Virus record (IMG/VR): IMGVR_UViG_3300044646_000955 | Coordinates: 1-57,747 of that record | Strand: one strand, 5' to 3' | From: a virus | DNA length: 57,747 bases | Shown here: piece by piece, positions 29,274-35,925 of the stretch | How positions within the stretch are numbered: position 1 is the first letter of the stretch | Layout: every line of letters begins with the position of its first letter | Notes under the pieces: model-generated | The model's database searches: none | The model's input: the letters and a program-made list of their open reading frames with translations, nothing else | Told to the model about the DNA's origin: nothing | Translations under genes and position numbers: made by a program

Positions 29274-29777
29274 TCACACCCGGTCCCACCATGCTGCGGG
29301 TGACATGACGGCCACCCTCGTCGAGCGCACGCTGGTCATCACGACCACGTTTTCGGCAGTGAGGATCGACATCACGTCCTTGTTGGCGATCGACGACACC
29401 GTGGCGCAGGTGGTGAGGGTCGGGTTCTCGCCCCAGTCGGCAGCGACCAGCCACACGCCACCGGGCGCCCGCAGCATGACGGCCCGGTGCATCATGCGTG
29501 AGCGCCGTTGTTGCGCTCGCATCTGGTCGACTCCGACGCGCAGTTGCTCCGTGATCCGGCCGATCGCCGAGGCGCTCTTGACCTCGATGCCGATCGGTGC
29601 GTCGGTGAGAACGATCAGATCGGCCCGATCGTCCGTCTTGCCGTCGGCCCCGACCCGGGCGCGAAGCCGGATCACCTCCCGGCCGGTGAGCTGCTCGAGC
29701 AGTCGTTGCGCCTGGCGTTCGGCGTCGGCGCCACGGGCCCGGTTGCGCGCGCCTCGTCGTTGTGCATCGGTTGTCAT
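29274..29777 (-). CDS. PD-(D/E)XK-like nuclease
   Basis: This 167-residue protein starts at ATG 29777. Basic helix 1-30 (RRGARNRARGADAERQAQRL) precedes REVIRLRARVGADGKTDDRA, then DLIVLTDAPIGIEVKSASAI. That is an Asp...Glu-x-Lys catalytic core of the restriction-endonuclease fold. A later strand-helix pattern fits the fold. Likely a resolvase- or repair-type nuclease. It is the last gene of the GGDEF operon. Confidence 0.72.
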   Translation of the reverse strand: MTTDAQRRGARNRARGADAERQAQRLLEQLTGREVIRLRARVGADGKTDDRADLIVLTDAPIGIEVKSASAIGRITEQLRVGVDQMRAQQRRSRMMHRAVMLRAPGGVWLVAADWGENPTLTTCATVSSIANKDVMSILTAENVVVMTSVRSTRVAVMSPAAWWDRV

Positions 29778-29944
29778 AGCTCGTTCTGCCAGTCGTAGGG
29801 GCGCCGCTGCGGCTGCGGGTCGGTGAGGTGCGCCCGGTGCGGGAGGTCGAGCGGTCGTCCCTCGCCCTCGGGGATCAGCCCGAGGACGATGGTGATGATC
29901 CACGCGACGACCGACCCGGCGAGCAGGAGCGTCCAGGCGCTCAC
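29774..29944 (-). CDS. Small single-pass membrane protein (56 aa)
   Basis: GTG 29944 overlaps the previous stop (GTGA), and the TGA overlaps the nuclease start (ATGA). VSAWTLLLAGSVVAWIITIV is one transmembrane helix, followed by a soluble tail (PEGEGRPLDLPHRAHLTDPQ). Function unknown. Confidence 0.7.
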   Translation of the reverse strand: MSAWTLLLAGSVVAWIITIVLGLIPEGEGRPLDLPHRAHLTDPQPQRRPYDWQNEL

Positions 29945-30126
29945 GGCGTCACCGGCCGAACGACATCGACGGCTTGGTCGTCATCGCCGGGCCAGATGGC
30001 GCCGTCGACGGTCGGGCCGCCGCATGACCAGCACGGCTCGTGCGGTGCGCTTCGCTGGCCCGTGTCGCAGACGTCGCAACACCGCTCGACGATCCACCGT
30101 TGCGCCACGGGTGCGGGCCACATCAT
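29941..30126 (-). CDS. Zinc-ribbon protein (61 aa)
   Basis: ATG 30126. CCDVCDTGQRSAPHEPCWSC is a CxxC...CxxC zinc ribbon, with an acidic C terminus (GAIWPGDDDQAVDVV). It is translationally coupled to its neighbours on both sides. No family recognised. Confidence 0.72.
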   Translation of the reverse strand: MMWPAPVAQRWIVERCCDVCDTGQRSAPHEPCWSCGGPTVDGAIWPGDDDQAVDVVRPVTP

Positions 30127-30281
30127 CGCTCGCCCTCCCGCCGCTCCCAGGCGGCCAGCGTCTCCCGGTTGCGCCGCCGCATCGCAGCCGAGCCGGGCCC
30201 GGTGCGCACGAGGATCACCGCCGACACGAGGAGGCTGCTGGCGACGGCGAGCAGGACGATCCACACGAGCGCGCCGGTCAT
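30123..30281 (-). CDS. Small single-pass membrane protein (52 aa)
   Basis: ATG 30281 overlaps the GGDEF gene stop. MTGALVWIVLLAVASSLLVS is a membrane helix, followed by a basic cytoplasmic tail (MRRRNRETLAAWERREGER). Unknown function; it could localise the operon products at the membrane. Confidence 0.7.
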   Translation of the reverse strand: MTGALVWIVLLAVASSLLVSAVILVRTGPGSAAMRRRNRETLAAWERREGER

Positions 30282-30724
30282 CGCCGGGCCCGCTTCGCGC
30301 GATACATGGCAGCATCTGCCTGGCGCACGGCGTCGTCAGCCTCGCCGATCCCGAGTCCGACCGATGCCCGCACGCCCCACCGGCCGTCGAGCGCTGCGGC
30401 GAGGCGGTGCGCGGCGTCGGTGGCGTCGGCCGTGTCGGCGAGGAGGACAAGGATCTCGTCGCCGCCCCATCGGCTCACGAGGTCATCGGCGCGCACGGTC
30501 GCCCGGATCACTTCGGCGGCGAGCAGGAGCACGGCGTCACCGGCGGCGTGCCCTAGCGTGTCGTTGATCGCCTTGAGCCCGTCAAGGTCGGCGAGGATGA
30601 CGGCGCACGTTCCGGCGGAGCGGCGCCGCTCGAGCAGGATCTCGCCGACCGGCCGGACGTGCAGCCGGGTCGTCGGACAGGTCGTGAGCCGATGCAGGTC
30701 GGCAGGTGACAGGTCGAGGGTCAT
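30278..30724 (-). CDS. Stand-alone GGDEF diguanylate cyclase
   Basis: This 148-residue product is one GGDEF domain. The metal/substrate signature ADLDGLKAINDTLGHAAGD at residues 45-63 matches the canonical D-x-D-x-h-K-x-x-N-D-x-x-G-H form. RWGGDEI at 85-91 is the active site, with Ile for the usual Phe. VRASVGLGIGEA and ADAAMYRAKRA complete the domain. GGDEF enzymes make cyclic di-GMP from GTP. No sensor domain or recognisable I-site is obvious. ATG 30724 overlaps the pentapeptide-repeat gene stop by 4 bp, so it is co-translated. A diguanylate cyclase in a phage is unusual. Confidence 0.88.
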   Translation of the reverse strand: MTLDLSPADLHRLTTCPTTRLHVRPVGEILLERRRSAGTCAVILADLDGLKAINDTLGHAAGDAVLLLAAEVIRATVRADDLVSRWGGDEILVLLADTADATDAAHRLAAALDGRWGVRASVGLGIGEADDAVRQADAAMYRAKRARR

Positions 30725-31284
30725 CGGATCACCTCGGTCATGTCGGCCCCGGTGAGGTTGGCCCCGATGAGGTTGGCCCCGGTGAGGTTGGCCTCGATCA
30801 GGTCGGCGCCGGTGAGGTTGGCGCCGGTGAGGTTGGCGCCGGTGAGGTCGGCGCCGGTGAGGTTGGCCTTGGTGAGGTCGGCGCCGGTGAGGTCGGCGCC
30901 GGTGAGGTTGGCCCCGGTGAGGTTTGCCTCGGTGAGGTTTGCCCCGGTGAGGTCGGCCTCGATCAGGTTGGCCCTGGTGAGGTCGGCCTCGGCGAGCTTG
31001 GCCCCGGTGAGGTCGGCCCAGTTCATGTCGGCCCCGGTGAGGTCGGCGCCGGTGAGGCGGACGTCACGAAGGTCGGCGTCACAAAGGTCGGCGTCGAAGA
31101 GATTGGCCCTGGTGAGGTTGGCACCGATCAGCTTGGCCCCGGTGAGGTTGGCGCCGACGAGGTCGGCGTGCGTCAGGTCGGCGCCGCGCAGGTCGGCGCC
31201 TCGCAGGTCAGCGCGCTTGCCCGTCCCCGGGACGGCGAGCCAGCGAGCGTGCTCGGCGAGGATATTCGGCAGGTCGAGGGTCAT
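30721..31284 (-). CDS. Pentapeptide-repeat protein A
   Basis: This 187-residue product starts at ATG 31284, overlapping the previous stop (ATGA). N-terminal helix [20 protein letters not shown] is followed by about 30 tandem A(D/N)L(T/R)G-type pentapeptides. These form a right-handed quadrilateral beta-helix; some family members mimic B-DNA and inhibit gyrase (MfpA/Qnr). Last of three tandem paralogues before the GGDEF gene. Confidence 0.9.
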   Translation of the reverse strand: MTLDLPNILAEHARWLAVPGTGKRADLRGADLRGADLTHADLVGANLTGAKLIGANLTRANLFDADLCDADLRDVRLTGADLTGADMNWADLTGAKLAEADLTRANLIEADLTGANLTEANLTGANLTGADLTGADLTKANLTGADLTGANLTGANLTGADLIEANLTGANLIGANLTGADMTEVIR

Positions 31285-31754
31285 CGGATCACCTCGTTCA
31301 TGTCGGGCCCGGTGAGGTTGGCCCCGGTCATGTCGGCCCCGGTGAGCTTGGCGCCACGAAGGTCGGCGTCGAAGAGATCGGCCCCGGTCAGGTCGGCGCC
31401 GATCAGGTTGGCCTCGGTCAGATCGGCCCCGGTGAGGTCGGCCCCGATCAGCTTGGCCCCGGTCAGGTCGGCCCCGGTCAGGTCGGCGCCGGTGAGGTAG
31501 GCCCCGGTGAGATCGGCGCCGATCAGATTGGCCCTGCTGAGGTTGGCCCCGATCAGGTTGGCGCCGATCAGGTTGGCGCCGATCAGGTTGGCCTCGGTCA
31601 GATCGGCCTCGGTCAGATCGGCCCTGGTGAGCTTGGCTGCGACGAGGTCGGCGTGCGTCAGGTCGGCGCCGCGCAGGTCGGCTCGCTTGCCCGTCCCCGG
31701 ATCGGTGAGCCACTGAGCGTGCTCGGCCAGGATGGTCGGCAGGTTGATAGTCAT
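31281..31754 (-). CDS. Pentapeptide-repeat protein B
   Basis: This 157-residue product starts at ATG 31754 ([20 protein letters not shown]), with ATGA overlap on both sides. About 23 A(D/N)L repeats follow the shared N-terminal helix. Paralogue of A and C, with almost identical nucleotide repeats. Confidence 0.9.
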   Translation of the reverse strand: MTINLPTILAEHAQWLTDPGTGKRADLRGADLTHADLVAAKLTRADLTEADLTEANLIGANLIGANLIGANLSRANLIGADLTGAYLTGADLTGADLTGAKLIGADLTGADLTEANLIGADLTGADLFDADLRGAKLTGADMTGANLTGPDMNEVIR

Positions 31755-32239
31755 CGGATCACCTCGGTCATGTCGGCCCCGGCGAGCTTGGCCCCGATCA
31801 GGTTGGCCCTGGTGAGCTTCGCGCCGGTGAGGTCGGCCCCGATCAGGTTGGCACCGCTCAAGTTGGCCTCGGTGAGGTTGGCCCCGATCAGGTTGGCCCC
31901 GATCAGGTTGGCCCAATTCAGGCGGGCGCCACGAAGGTCGGCCCTGGTGAGCTTGGCGCCGGTGAGGTTGGCGCCGATCAAGTTGGCCCCGATCAGGTTG
32001 GCCCCGATCAGGTTGGCCCCGATCAGGTTGGCCCCGCTGAGGTTGACCCAATTCAGGCGGGCGCCACGAAGGTCGGCCCTGGTGAGGTCGGCGCCGGTGA
32101 GGTTGGCGTCACGAAGGTCGGCGTCGGTGAGGTTGGCCCCGATCAGGTTGGCGCCGCGCAGGTCGGCGCGCCGGCCGGTCGCCGTATCGGCGAGCCACTG
32201 AGCGTGCTCGGCCAGGATGGTCGGCAGGTCGATGGTCAT
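31751..32239 (-). CDS. Pentapeptide-repeat protein C
   Basis: This 162-residue product starts at ATG 32239 with AAAGG upstream; it is the first gene of the A-C/GGDEF operon. [20 protein letters not shown] is followed by about 25 pentapeptides ([17 protein letters not shown]). An in-frame upstream start (ATG 32281, MRPIRCHNTTKG) is possible but would cover the ribosome-binding site. Confidence 0.88.
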   Translation of the reverse strand: MTIDLPTILAEHAQWLADTATGRRADLRGANLIGANLTDADLRDANLTGADLTRADLRGARLNWVNLSGANLIGANLIGANLIGANLIGANLTGAKLTRADLRGARLNWANLIGANLIGANLTEANLSGANLIGADLTGAKLTRANLIGAKLAGADMTEVIR

Positions 32240-32291
32240 GTGTGTGCCTTTCGTGGTGTTGTGGCATCTTATCGGCCGCATGAACAGGAAG

Positions 32292-32546
32292 TCAAGCCGG
32301 GCGAGCGGCGTCGATGACCGGAGCCATCGAGAACTTCCCGAGCGGGAAGGCGATCTCGCGAGGACCGTTGAAGTCGCTGACAGTGATGCCCACGAGCCGC
32401 GATTCGCCGGTAAGGACGTCCCGGATCAACATCCTCTTAGCCGTACGAGCGACGACCACGAAGCTCCACCGGTAATCACCCCGGCCGGTGTCGTAGGTGG
32501 TTCCGACCTTGAAGGTGGCGGTGATGGCGGCGGTGTTCGTGCTCAT
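32292..32546 (-). CDS. Leaderless beta-rich protein, unknown (84 aa)
   Basis: ATG 32546 is 6 nt after TATACT. MSTNTAAITATFKVGTTYDT is followed by WSFVVVARTAKRMLIRDVLT and SRLVGITVSDFNG. Regular strands suggest a small beta barrel. It sits between two pentapeptide-repeat operons. No family recognised. Confidence 0.76.
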   Translation of the reverse strand: MSTNTAAITATFKVGTTYDTGRGDYRWSFVVVARTAKRMLIRDVLTGESRLVGITVSDFNGPREIAFPLGKFSMAPVIDAARPA

Positions 32547-32552
32547 GTCCTT

Positions 32553-32580
32553 AGTATACATGATCCCGGAACAGTGTCAA
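32553..32580 (-). promoter_or_regulatory. Cassette promoter (class 1) for gene at 32546
   Basis: TTGACA (32580-32575), spacer with GTTCCGGGATCATG, TATACT (32558-32553), ATG 6 nt downstream. Confidence 0.82.
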
Positions 32581-32613
32581 GCGAGAGCAGAACTTTTCTC
32601 GGAAGGTCGAAGA

Positions 32614-32973
32614 TCAGATCGCACCCGTTACCCCGGTTACGGTAGCCATGTTGACGTTGGCTCCCCTTGAGTCGATGCCGGTTAGATCTGCGTCCCGCAG
32701 GTCGGCCCATCCGAGGTTGGCCCACCGCAGATTCGCCCCCGTTAGGTCCGCCCCGTTGAGATAAGCGCCCCGCAGGTCTGCATCGGCGAGGTTCGCCCCG
32801 GCCAGGTTGGCCCCGATGAGCTTGGCACTGATCAGATTGGCCAGCTTGAGGTTGGCCCCTCGGAGATCGGCCCCGCTCAAGTCGGCATTGCTCAAGTCGG
32901 CCCGCTTGCCCGTTGCCGGATTGGCGAGCCAGCGAGCGTGCTCCGCAAGGATGGTCGGCAGGTCGATCGTCAT
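32614..32973 (-). CDS. Pentapeptide-repeat protein D
   Basis: This 119-residue product starts at ATG 32973, overlapping protein E's stop. [20 protein letters not shown] precedes about 15 pentapeptides ([20 protein letters not shown]). The C terminus RGANVNMATVTGVTGAI is unique. Confidence 0.88.
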   Translation of the reverse strand: MTIDLPTILAEHARWLANPATGKRADLSNADLSGADLRGANLKLANLISAKLIGANLAGANLADADLRGAYLNGADLTGANLRWANLGWADLRDADLTGIDSRGANVNMATVTGVTGAI

Positions 32974-33254
32974 CGGATCACCCCGGTCATGTCGGCCCCG
33001 GCAAGGTCGGCGCCGGTGAGGCGGGCGCCGCATAGCTGGGCGCGCCGGAGGTCGGCGCCACGAAGGTCGGCGTCACGGAGGTCGGCGTCGAAGAGGATAG
33101 CGTCACGAAGGCGAGCGCCACGAAGATCGGCGCCTCGCAGGTCGGCGCCTCGCAGGTCGGCGCGCTTGCCGGTCGTGGGATCGGCGAGCCAGCGAGCGTG
33201 CCCGGCGAGAATGATTGAGAGGTCGTTGGCGGCGGTGTTGATCGTCGTGCTCAT
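32970..33254 (-). CDS. Pentapeptide-repeat protein E (leaderless)
   Basis: This 94-residue product starts at ATG 33254, 6 nt after TATAAT. MSTTINTAANDLSIILAGHA joins the cassette N terminus to the shared helix, followed by about 10 repeats. First gene of the two-gene E-D operon. It shows directly how the promoter/start cassette can be fused to a different coding sequence. Confidence 0.88.
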   Translation of the reverse strand: MSTTINTAANDLSIILAGHARWLADPTTGKRADLRGADLRGADLRGARLRDAILFDADLRDADLRGADLRRAQLCGARLTGADLAGADMTGVIR

Positions 33255-33260
33255 GTCGTC

Positions 33261-33290
33261 ATTATATACACGATCCCGGAACGGGGTCAA
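33261..33290 (-). promoter_or_regulatory. Cassette promoter (class 1, consensus -10) for gene at 33254
   Basis: TTGACC (33290-33285), 18-nt spacer with GTTCCGGGATCGTG, TATAAT (33266-33261), ATG 6 nt downstream. Confidence 0.82.
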
Positions 33291-33293
33291 GCC

Positions 33294-33479
33294 TTAGGGG
33301 GAACTTTTCTTAGCGGGCCCGGGAATCTCCCGCTGACTGACGAGCACGGCGACCGGGGGCGACTCTTCCCGCAGGAGATCCTGAATGATCTCGACTGCTT
33401 CGGAGGGTTCTAGGTCCTCCCAGACCTTGTGAGCCGACTCCCCGCCTTCGAGCAGATACTGAGCGTCAATGCACACCAC
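33294..33479 (-). CDS. Possible small protein (about 61 aa)
   Basis: An open frame from about 33479 (GTG) to TAA 33296-33294 gives VVCIDAQYLLEGGESAHKVW, then LEPSEAVEIIQDLLREE and VAVLVSQREIPGPAKKSSP. It looks like an alpha/beta protein end, with good codon use. The start is unclear: a terminator hairpin (33479-33514) sits at the expected site and no promoter is visible. TTG 33503 lies inside that hairpin. Confidence 0.45.
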   Translation of the reverse strand: MVCIDAQYLLEGGESAHKVWEDLEPSEAVEIIQDLLREESPPVAVLVSQREIPGPAKKSSP

Positions 33480-33514
33480 GCCTAGCGTCTTACCACGCGG
33501 CAAGACGCTAGGCG
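33479..33514 (-). terminator. 13-bp hairpin after gene 33523-33693
   Basis: CGCCTAGCGTCTT (33479-33491) pairs exactly with 33502-33514. It lies 8 bp past the stop of the upstream leaderless gene. Confidence 0.68.
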
Positions 33515-33522
33515 TAGCTCGG

Positions 33523-33693
33523 TCACGCCTTGAACTGGCTCGCGTCCAGGCCGAGCTTCTCGTAGAGCGTTACCGCCGCCTTTGCCATGCGGAGCCGCGT
33601 CGCCCGCATGGCCTCGCGATCCCCTGCGTCAAGAGCGGCGACGTACGCCTCCCGGGCTGCCCGGTATTCCCTAATCATCTTGGTGGTGCTCAT
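33523..33693 (-). CDS. Leaderless helical protein, unknown (56 aa)
   Basis: ATG 33693 is 6 nt after TATACT. MSTTKMIREYRAAREAYVAA continues as two basic/acidic helices (DREAMRATRLRMAKAAVTLY). No family recognised. Confidence 0.75.
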   Translation of the reverse strand: MSTTKMIREYRAAREAYVAALDAGDREAMRATRLRMAKAAVTLYEKLGLDASQFKA

Positions 33694-33699
33694 GTCGTC

Positions 33700-33729
33700 A
33701 GTATATACATGTTCCCGGCACGACGTCAA
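33700..33729 (-). promoter_or_regulatory. Cassette promoter (class 1) for gene at 33693
   Basis: TTGACG (33729-33724), 18-nt spacer with GTGCCGGGAACATG, TATACT (33705-33700), ATG 6 nt downstream. Its -35 overlaps the stop codon of the next gene upstream (33726). Confidence 0.8.
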
Positions 33730-33956
33730 GCGGGGGGCGCAGGATTAGCCGCCAGGGCTCGACGACGGTAGCCCTCGGCGACGTAGGCGGCTCGCGCCGC
33801 CTTGCACGCCGCGCACGGCGTCTCCTTGTGCGCCAGGTGTCGGGCGTAGGCGGCGTTCGTGCCGCATGGCATGACGGCCGGGCGTCCGATCCTGCCGGTT
33901 GCCGCTCCACGTCGAGCGCGAAACGCGCGACTTCTCTCTGCTCCGGACAAGGCCAT
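33726..33956 (-). CDS. Small Cys/His protein (PCGTxAAY family)
   Basis: This 76-residue product starts at ATG 33956 with GGAGGA. MALSGAERSRAFRARRGAAT, then MPCGTNAAYARHLAHKETPC and AACKAARAAYVAEGYRRRAL align with the 64-residue protein at 11955-12149. Probable zinc-binding, Arg-rich, function unknown. Confidence 0.76.
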   Translation of the reverse strand: MALSGAERSRAFRARRGAATGRIGRPAVMPCGTNAAYARHLAHKETPCAACKAARAAYVAEGYRRRALAANPAPPA

Positions 33957-33984
33957 CAGTTCCTCCGCGTTGGTTGGATCTGCA

Positions 33985-34013
33985 CTTATACCACGAACGC
34001 GGTACGAACGCAA
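33985..34013 (-). promoter_or_regulatory. Promoter for gene at 33956
   Basis: TTGCGT (34013-34008), 17-nt spacer ending GTTCGTGG, TATAAG (33990-33985). A leader with GGAGGA follows, so this gene is not leaderless. Confidence 0.6.
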
Positions 34014-34016
34014 CTC

Positions 34017-34733
34017 CTACGCGCCGAGGTGCGCCCGCAGGATCGTCTCCCACTGCGCGTCCGACTCGACGATCCACGTCCCGGCGCCGGTCGCAGCGAG
34101 CGCCCGGTCACGCTCGCCCGGGTCGGTGAACCCGACGATGCGACCGTTGACCAGCAAGCATTCGGGTTGCGATCCGTCGGAACGCACGAGGTGCACGGCC
34201 ATGTCATCGTCCTCCTGTGGTGGTGGCGGTGGGGGAGCGGCGGAGTAGATCGGCCGACCGAAACCCATGATGCGACTGTCGTTCTTGGGGCGGATGACCG
34301 ATTGAACCATGTGGTTCAGGTTGCCCTCGACGGTGCGGTATGACGCGCCCAGGTCCTCGACGATGAGCCCGACGTGATCCGGCTGGCCGGACCGATCCCA
34401 GTCCAAGTAGATGTGATCGCCGGGCAGGCCGAGCGTGCTCCACTGGTTCAGCGATCGCCACTTGTTGCGATCCTGCGGCGTGTAGAAACTCACGATCTCC
34501 AACGACCATGCGGCAGGCCATCCGGCCGCCTCGTGATGCCAGGCGGCGATGGCCGAGGCGCACCACTCCTGTCCGTCGCGGTTGATCCACGACCCGTTGG
34601 CGAGCTGGACCGGGCCGTACCGGCGGTCCAGTTCGGCAACGAGCGTCGTGCGGTTCGAGCCGTACGGGTCCTCGACCAACCCGACGTAGCGTTGCGCTAC
34701 ATCAACAATCGCAGCGACGGTCGGCGCAGCCAT
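34017..34733 (-). CDS. CHAP-domain endolysin
   Basis: This 238-residue protein starts at ATG 34733. Residues 1-150 are a CHAP amidase/endopeptidase domain: WINRDGQEWCASAIAAWHHE with catalytic Cys58, and GQPDHVGLIVEDLGASYRTV with His120, then VEGNLN. A Pro-rich linker (about 163-175) leads to a C-terminal module (MAVHLVRSDGSQPECLLVNG...AHLGA) that may bind the cell wall. It degrades peptidoglycan at lysis. It is not next to the holin-like gene (39154), an unusual separation. Confidence 0.86.
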   Translation of the reverse strand: MAAPTVAAIVDVAQRYVGLVEDPYGSNRTTLVAELDRRYGPVQLANGSWINRDGQEWCASAIAAWHHEAAGWPAAWSLEIVSFYTPQDRNKWRSLNQWSTLGLPGDHIYLDWDRSGQPDHVGLIVEDLGASYRTVEGNLNHMVQSVIRPKNDSRIMGFGRPIYSAAPPPPPPQEDDDMAVHLVRSDGSQPECLLVNGRIVGFTDPGERDRALAATGAGTWIVESDAQWETILRAHLGA

Positions 34734-34762
34734 GAGCGCATCCTACTCGCTAGGTTGGGAGG

Positions 34763-35047
34763 ATGGCGGCAGCTAGCGAAACCTTCACCGTCAAGGCTGA
34801 ATGGCGCTTGGTGAGTGGGGGCGCGATCACTACGGAAGCGGCGAAGCTGAACGCCATCGCTGCGGCCCACGTGCTCAATGAGCTAGTCAACTCCCCGACC
34901 CCGCCTACCTCGATTCTCGTGGCAACAGAGAGAGCAGGCGAGCCCCGGGTCTACGCCGAGGGCGAGCACGTCTTTACGATCGGGTTCGGGGCTCACCAGG
35001 ACATGGACTCCCTCGCCTACCGGAAGCGCCGTCGCTGGTTCGGCTAA
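34763..35047 (+). CDS. Unknown small protein (94 aa)
   Basis: ATG 34763 has GGGAGG upstream. MAAASETFTVKAEWRLVSGG... alternates strands and helices (TEAAKLNAIAAAHVLNELVN, YAEGEHVFTIGFGAHQDMDS). Divergent from the endolysin with a 29-bp gap. No family recognised. Confidence 0.7.
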   Translation: MAAASETFTVKAEWRLVSGGAITTEAAKLNAIAAAHVLNELVNSPTPPTSILVATERAGEPRVYAEGEHVFTIGFGAHQDMDSLAYRKRRRWFG

Positions 35048-35063
35048 TCATCCCCCTCCCCGC

Positions 35064-35091
35064 TTGACCCCGTTCCGGGATCGTGTATACT
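35064..35091 (+). promoter_or_regulatory. Cassette promoter (class 1) for gene at 35098
   Basis: TTGACC (35064-35069), spacer with GTTCCGGGATCGTG, TATACT (35086-35091), ATG 35098. Confidence 0.82.
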
Positions 35092-35097
35092 AGAGAC

Positions 35098-35271
35098 ATG
35101 AGCACGAACACCATCTCCGAAGATCCGATGCGGCGCCTCGCCGACGCCACCGTGGCGATGCTCGCCGCGATGGTTCAGTCCCGGGTTGACGCCGGGATGA
35201 CGGACAACGATGAGATCGCCGAGAGCATCCTCTCGTCGCTCCGCCGGAACTTTCTCGCCGACAATGCTTGA
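35098..35271 (+). CDS. Leaderless helical protein, unknown (57 aa)
   Basis: ATG 35098 is 6 nt after TATACT. MSTNTISEDPMRRLADATVA is followed by helices (MLAAMVQSRVDAGMTDNDEI, LSSLRRNFLADNA). Its stop codon TGA is part of the TTGACA -35 box of the next gene. Confidence 0.75.
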   Translation: MSTNTISEDPMRRLADATVAMLAAMVQSRVDAGMTDNDEIAESILSSLRRNFLADNA

Positions 35272-35295
35272 CAGTGTTTCGGGTTAGTGTATACT
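35268..35295 (+). promoter_or_regulatory. Cassette promoter (class 1) for gene at 35302
   Basis: TTGACA (35268-35273) overlaps the previous stop codon. Spacer with GTTTCGGGTTAGTG, TATACT (35290-35295), ATG 35302. Confidence 0.8.
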
Positions 35296-35301
35296 GAGGG
35301 C

Positions 35302-35637
35302 ATGAGCAACCACGTCGCCCCCCAGGAGGCCCCGATGTACGCCGAAGTGACCGTCGCCAACCGCATGAACGCTTGGCGGATGATCGAGCGCCTTCAGCGC
35401 TTCGCCCGGAGCAACGCCCGGCCCGTCGGGCTGAACTCGCTCTACCGGGCGCTCAAGGCGGCGCAGTACGCCGAGAGCTTCCCGGCGTCGTACGATCCGA
35501 AGGTCGTGCGGTCGGCGTGCAACCTGCTCTCGTCGTGCGATGCCGGAAGCCCGGGCGACGTGACCGACTTCCTCGCGTTCGATGATGCCGTGGAGGAGAT
35601 GCTCGCCCACATCGAGGCGGGACTCGTGGGGTTCTAG
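35302..35637 (+). CDS. Leaderless helical protein, unknown (111 aa)
   Basis: ATG 35302 is 6 nt after TATACT. MSNHVAPQEAPMYAEVTVAN leads into several helices (AWRMIERLQRFARSNARPVG, YRALKAAQYAESFPASYDPK) and an acidic C-terminal helix. No family recognised. Confidence 0.77.
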   Translation: MSNHVAPQEAPMYAEVTVANRMNAWRMIERLQRFARSNARPVGLNSLYRALKAAQYAESFPASYDPKVVRSACNLLSSCDAGSPGDVTDFLAFDDAVEEMLAHIEAGLVGF

Positions 35638-35643
35638 CCGGAG

Positions 35644-35678
35644 GCGAGCGGCGCCGACGTGGTGGTGGCGCCGCTCGC
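35644..35678. terminator. Bidirectional terminator between convergent genes
   Basis: GCGAGCGGCGCC (35644-35655) pairs exactly with 35667-35678, between the + gene ending at 35637 and the - gene ending at 35686. Confidence 0.72.
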
Positions 35679-35685
35679 TCTACGG

Positions 35686-35925
35686 CTAGGGCTTGGCGGC
35701 GTCGCGAACGATGGCGGTCCGTTGCTCCGCGAGCATGGCCTTGCGGTCGGCCTCCATCGCGGCAAGCGTGCGCTCCAGATCCTTTGCGGACTGGATCTGA
35801 GAGGCGAGGGTCGCCTGCGTCTCGGCGATCTCGTCCAGCACGGCGTCGTACTCGCGACGCTTGACCTCGAGCGGCGAGAGAGGCTTGCGGCCTCGGCGGG
35901 TGGTCGTGGTCGTGTCGTTGCTCAT
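35686..35925 (-). CDS. Small coiled-coil protein with AT-hook-like motif (79 aa)
   Basis: ATG 35925 overlaps the translocase stop by 4 bp. MSNDTTTTTRRGRKPLSPLE contains an RGRKP AT-hook-like core, followed by an about 55-residue coiled coil (VKRREYDAVLDEIAETQATL...). Layout recalls small nucleoid-associated proteins. No named family. Confidence 0.72.
   Translation of the reverse strand: MSNDTTTTTRRGRKPLSPLEVKRREYDAVLDEIAETQATLASQIQSAKDLERTLAAMEADRKAMLAEQRTAIVRDAAKP

Larger units (their letters stand above)
30730..33190. repeat. 15-bp tandem repeats of the pentapeptide genes
   Basis: The five pentapeptide-repeat genes consist of near-identical 15-bp units (GATCAGGTTGGCCCC and variants on the + strand). 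Such arrays recombine easily, so gene length and copy number are likely to vary between isolates. Confidence 0.85.

Noticed and set aside
30706-31500. 264-codon + strand ORF with repeats ([17 protein letters not shown])
   Set aside because: It is the antisense reading of the pentapeptide 15-bp repeats. The minus frames give clear A(D/N)LxG beta-helix proteins.
33479-33503. TTG 33503 as start of the 33294 gene
   Set aside because: It lies within the perfect terminator stem 33479-33514, so initiation there is unlikely.
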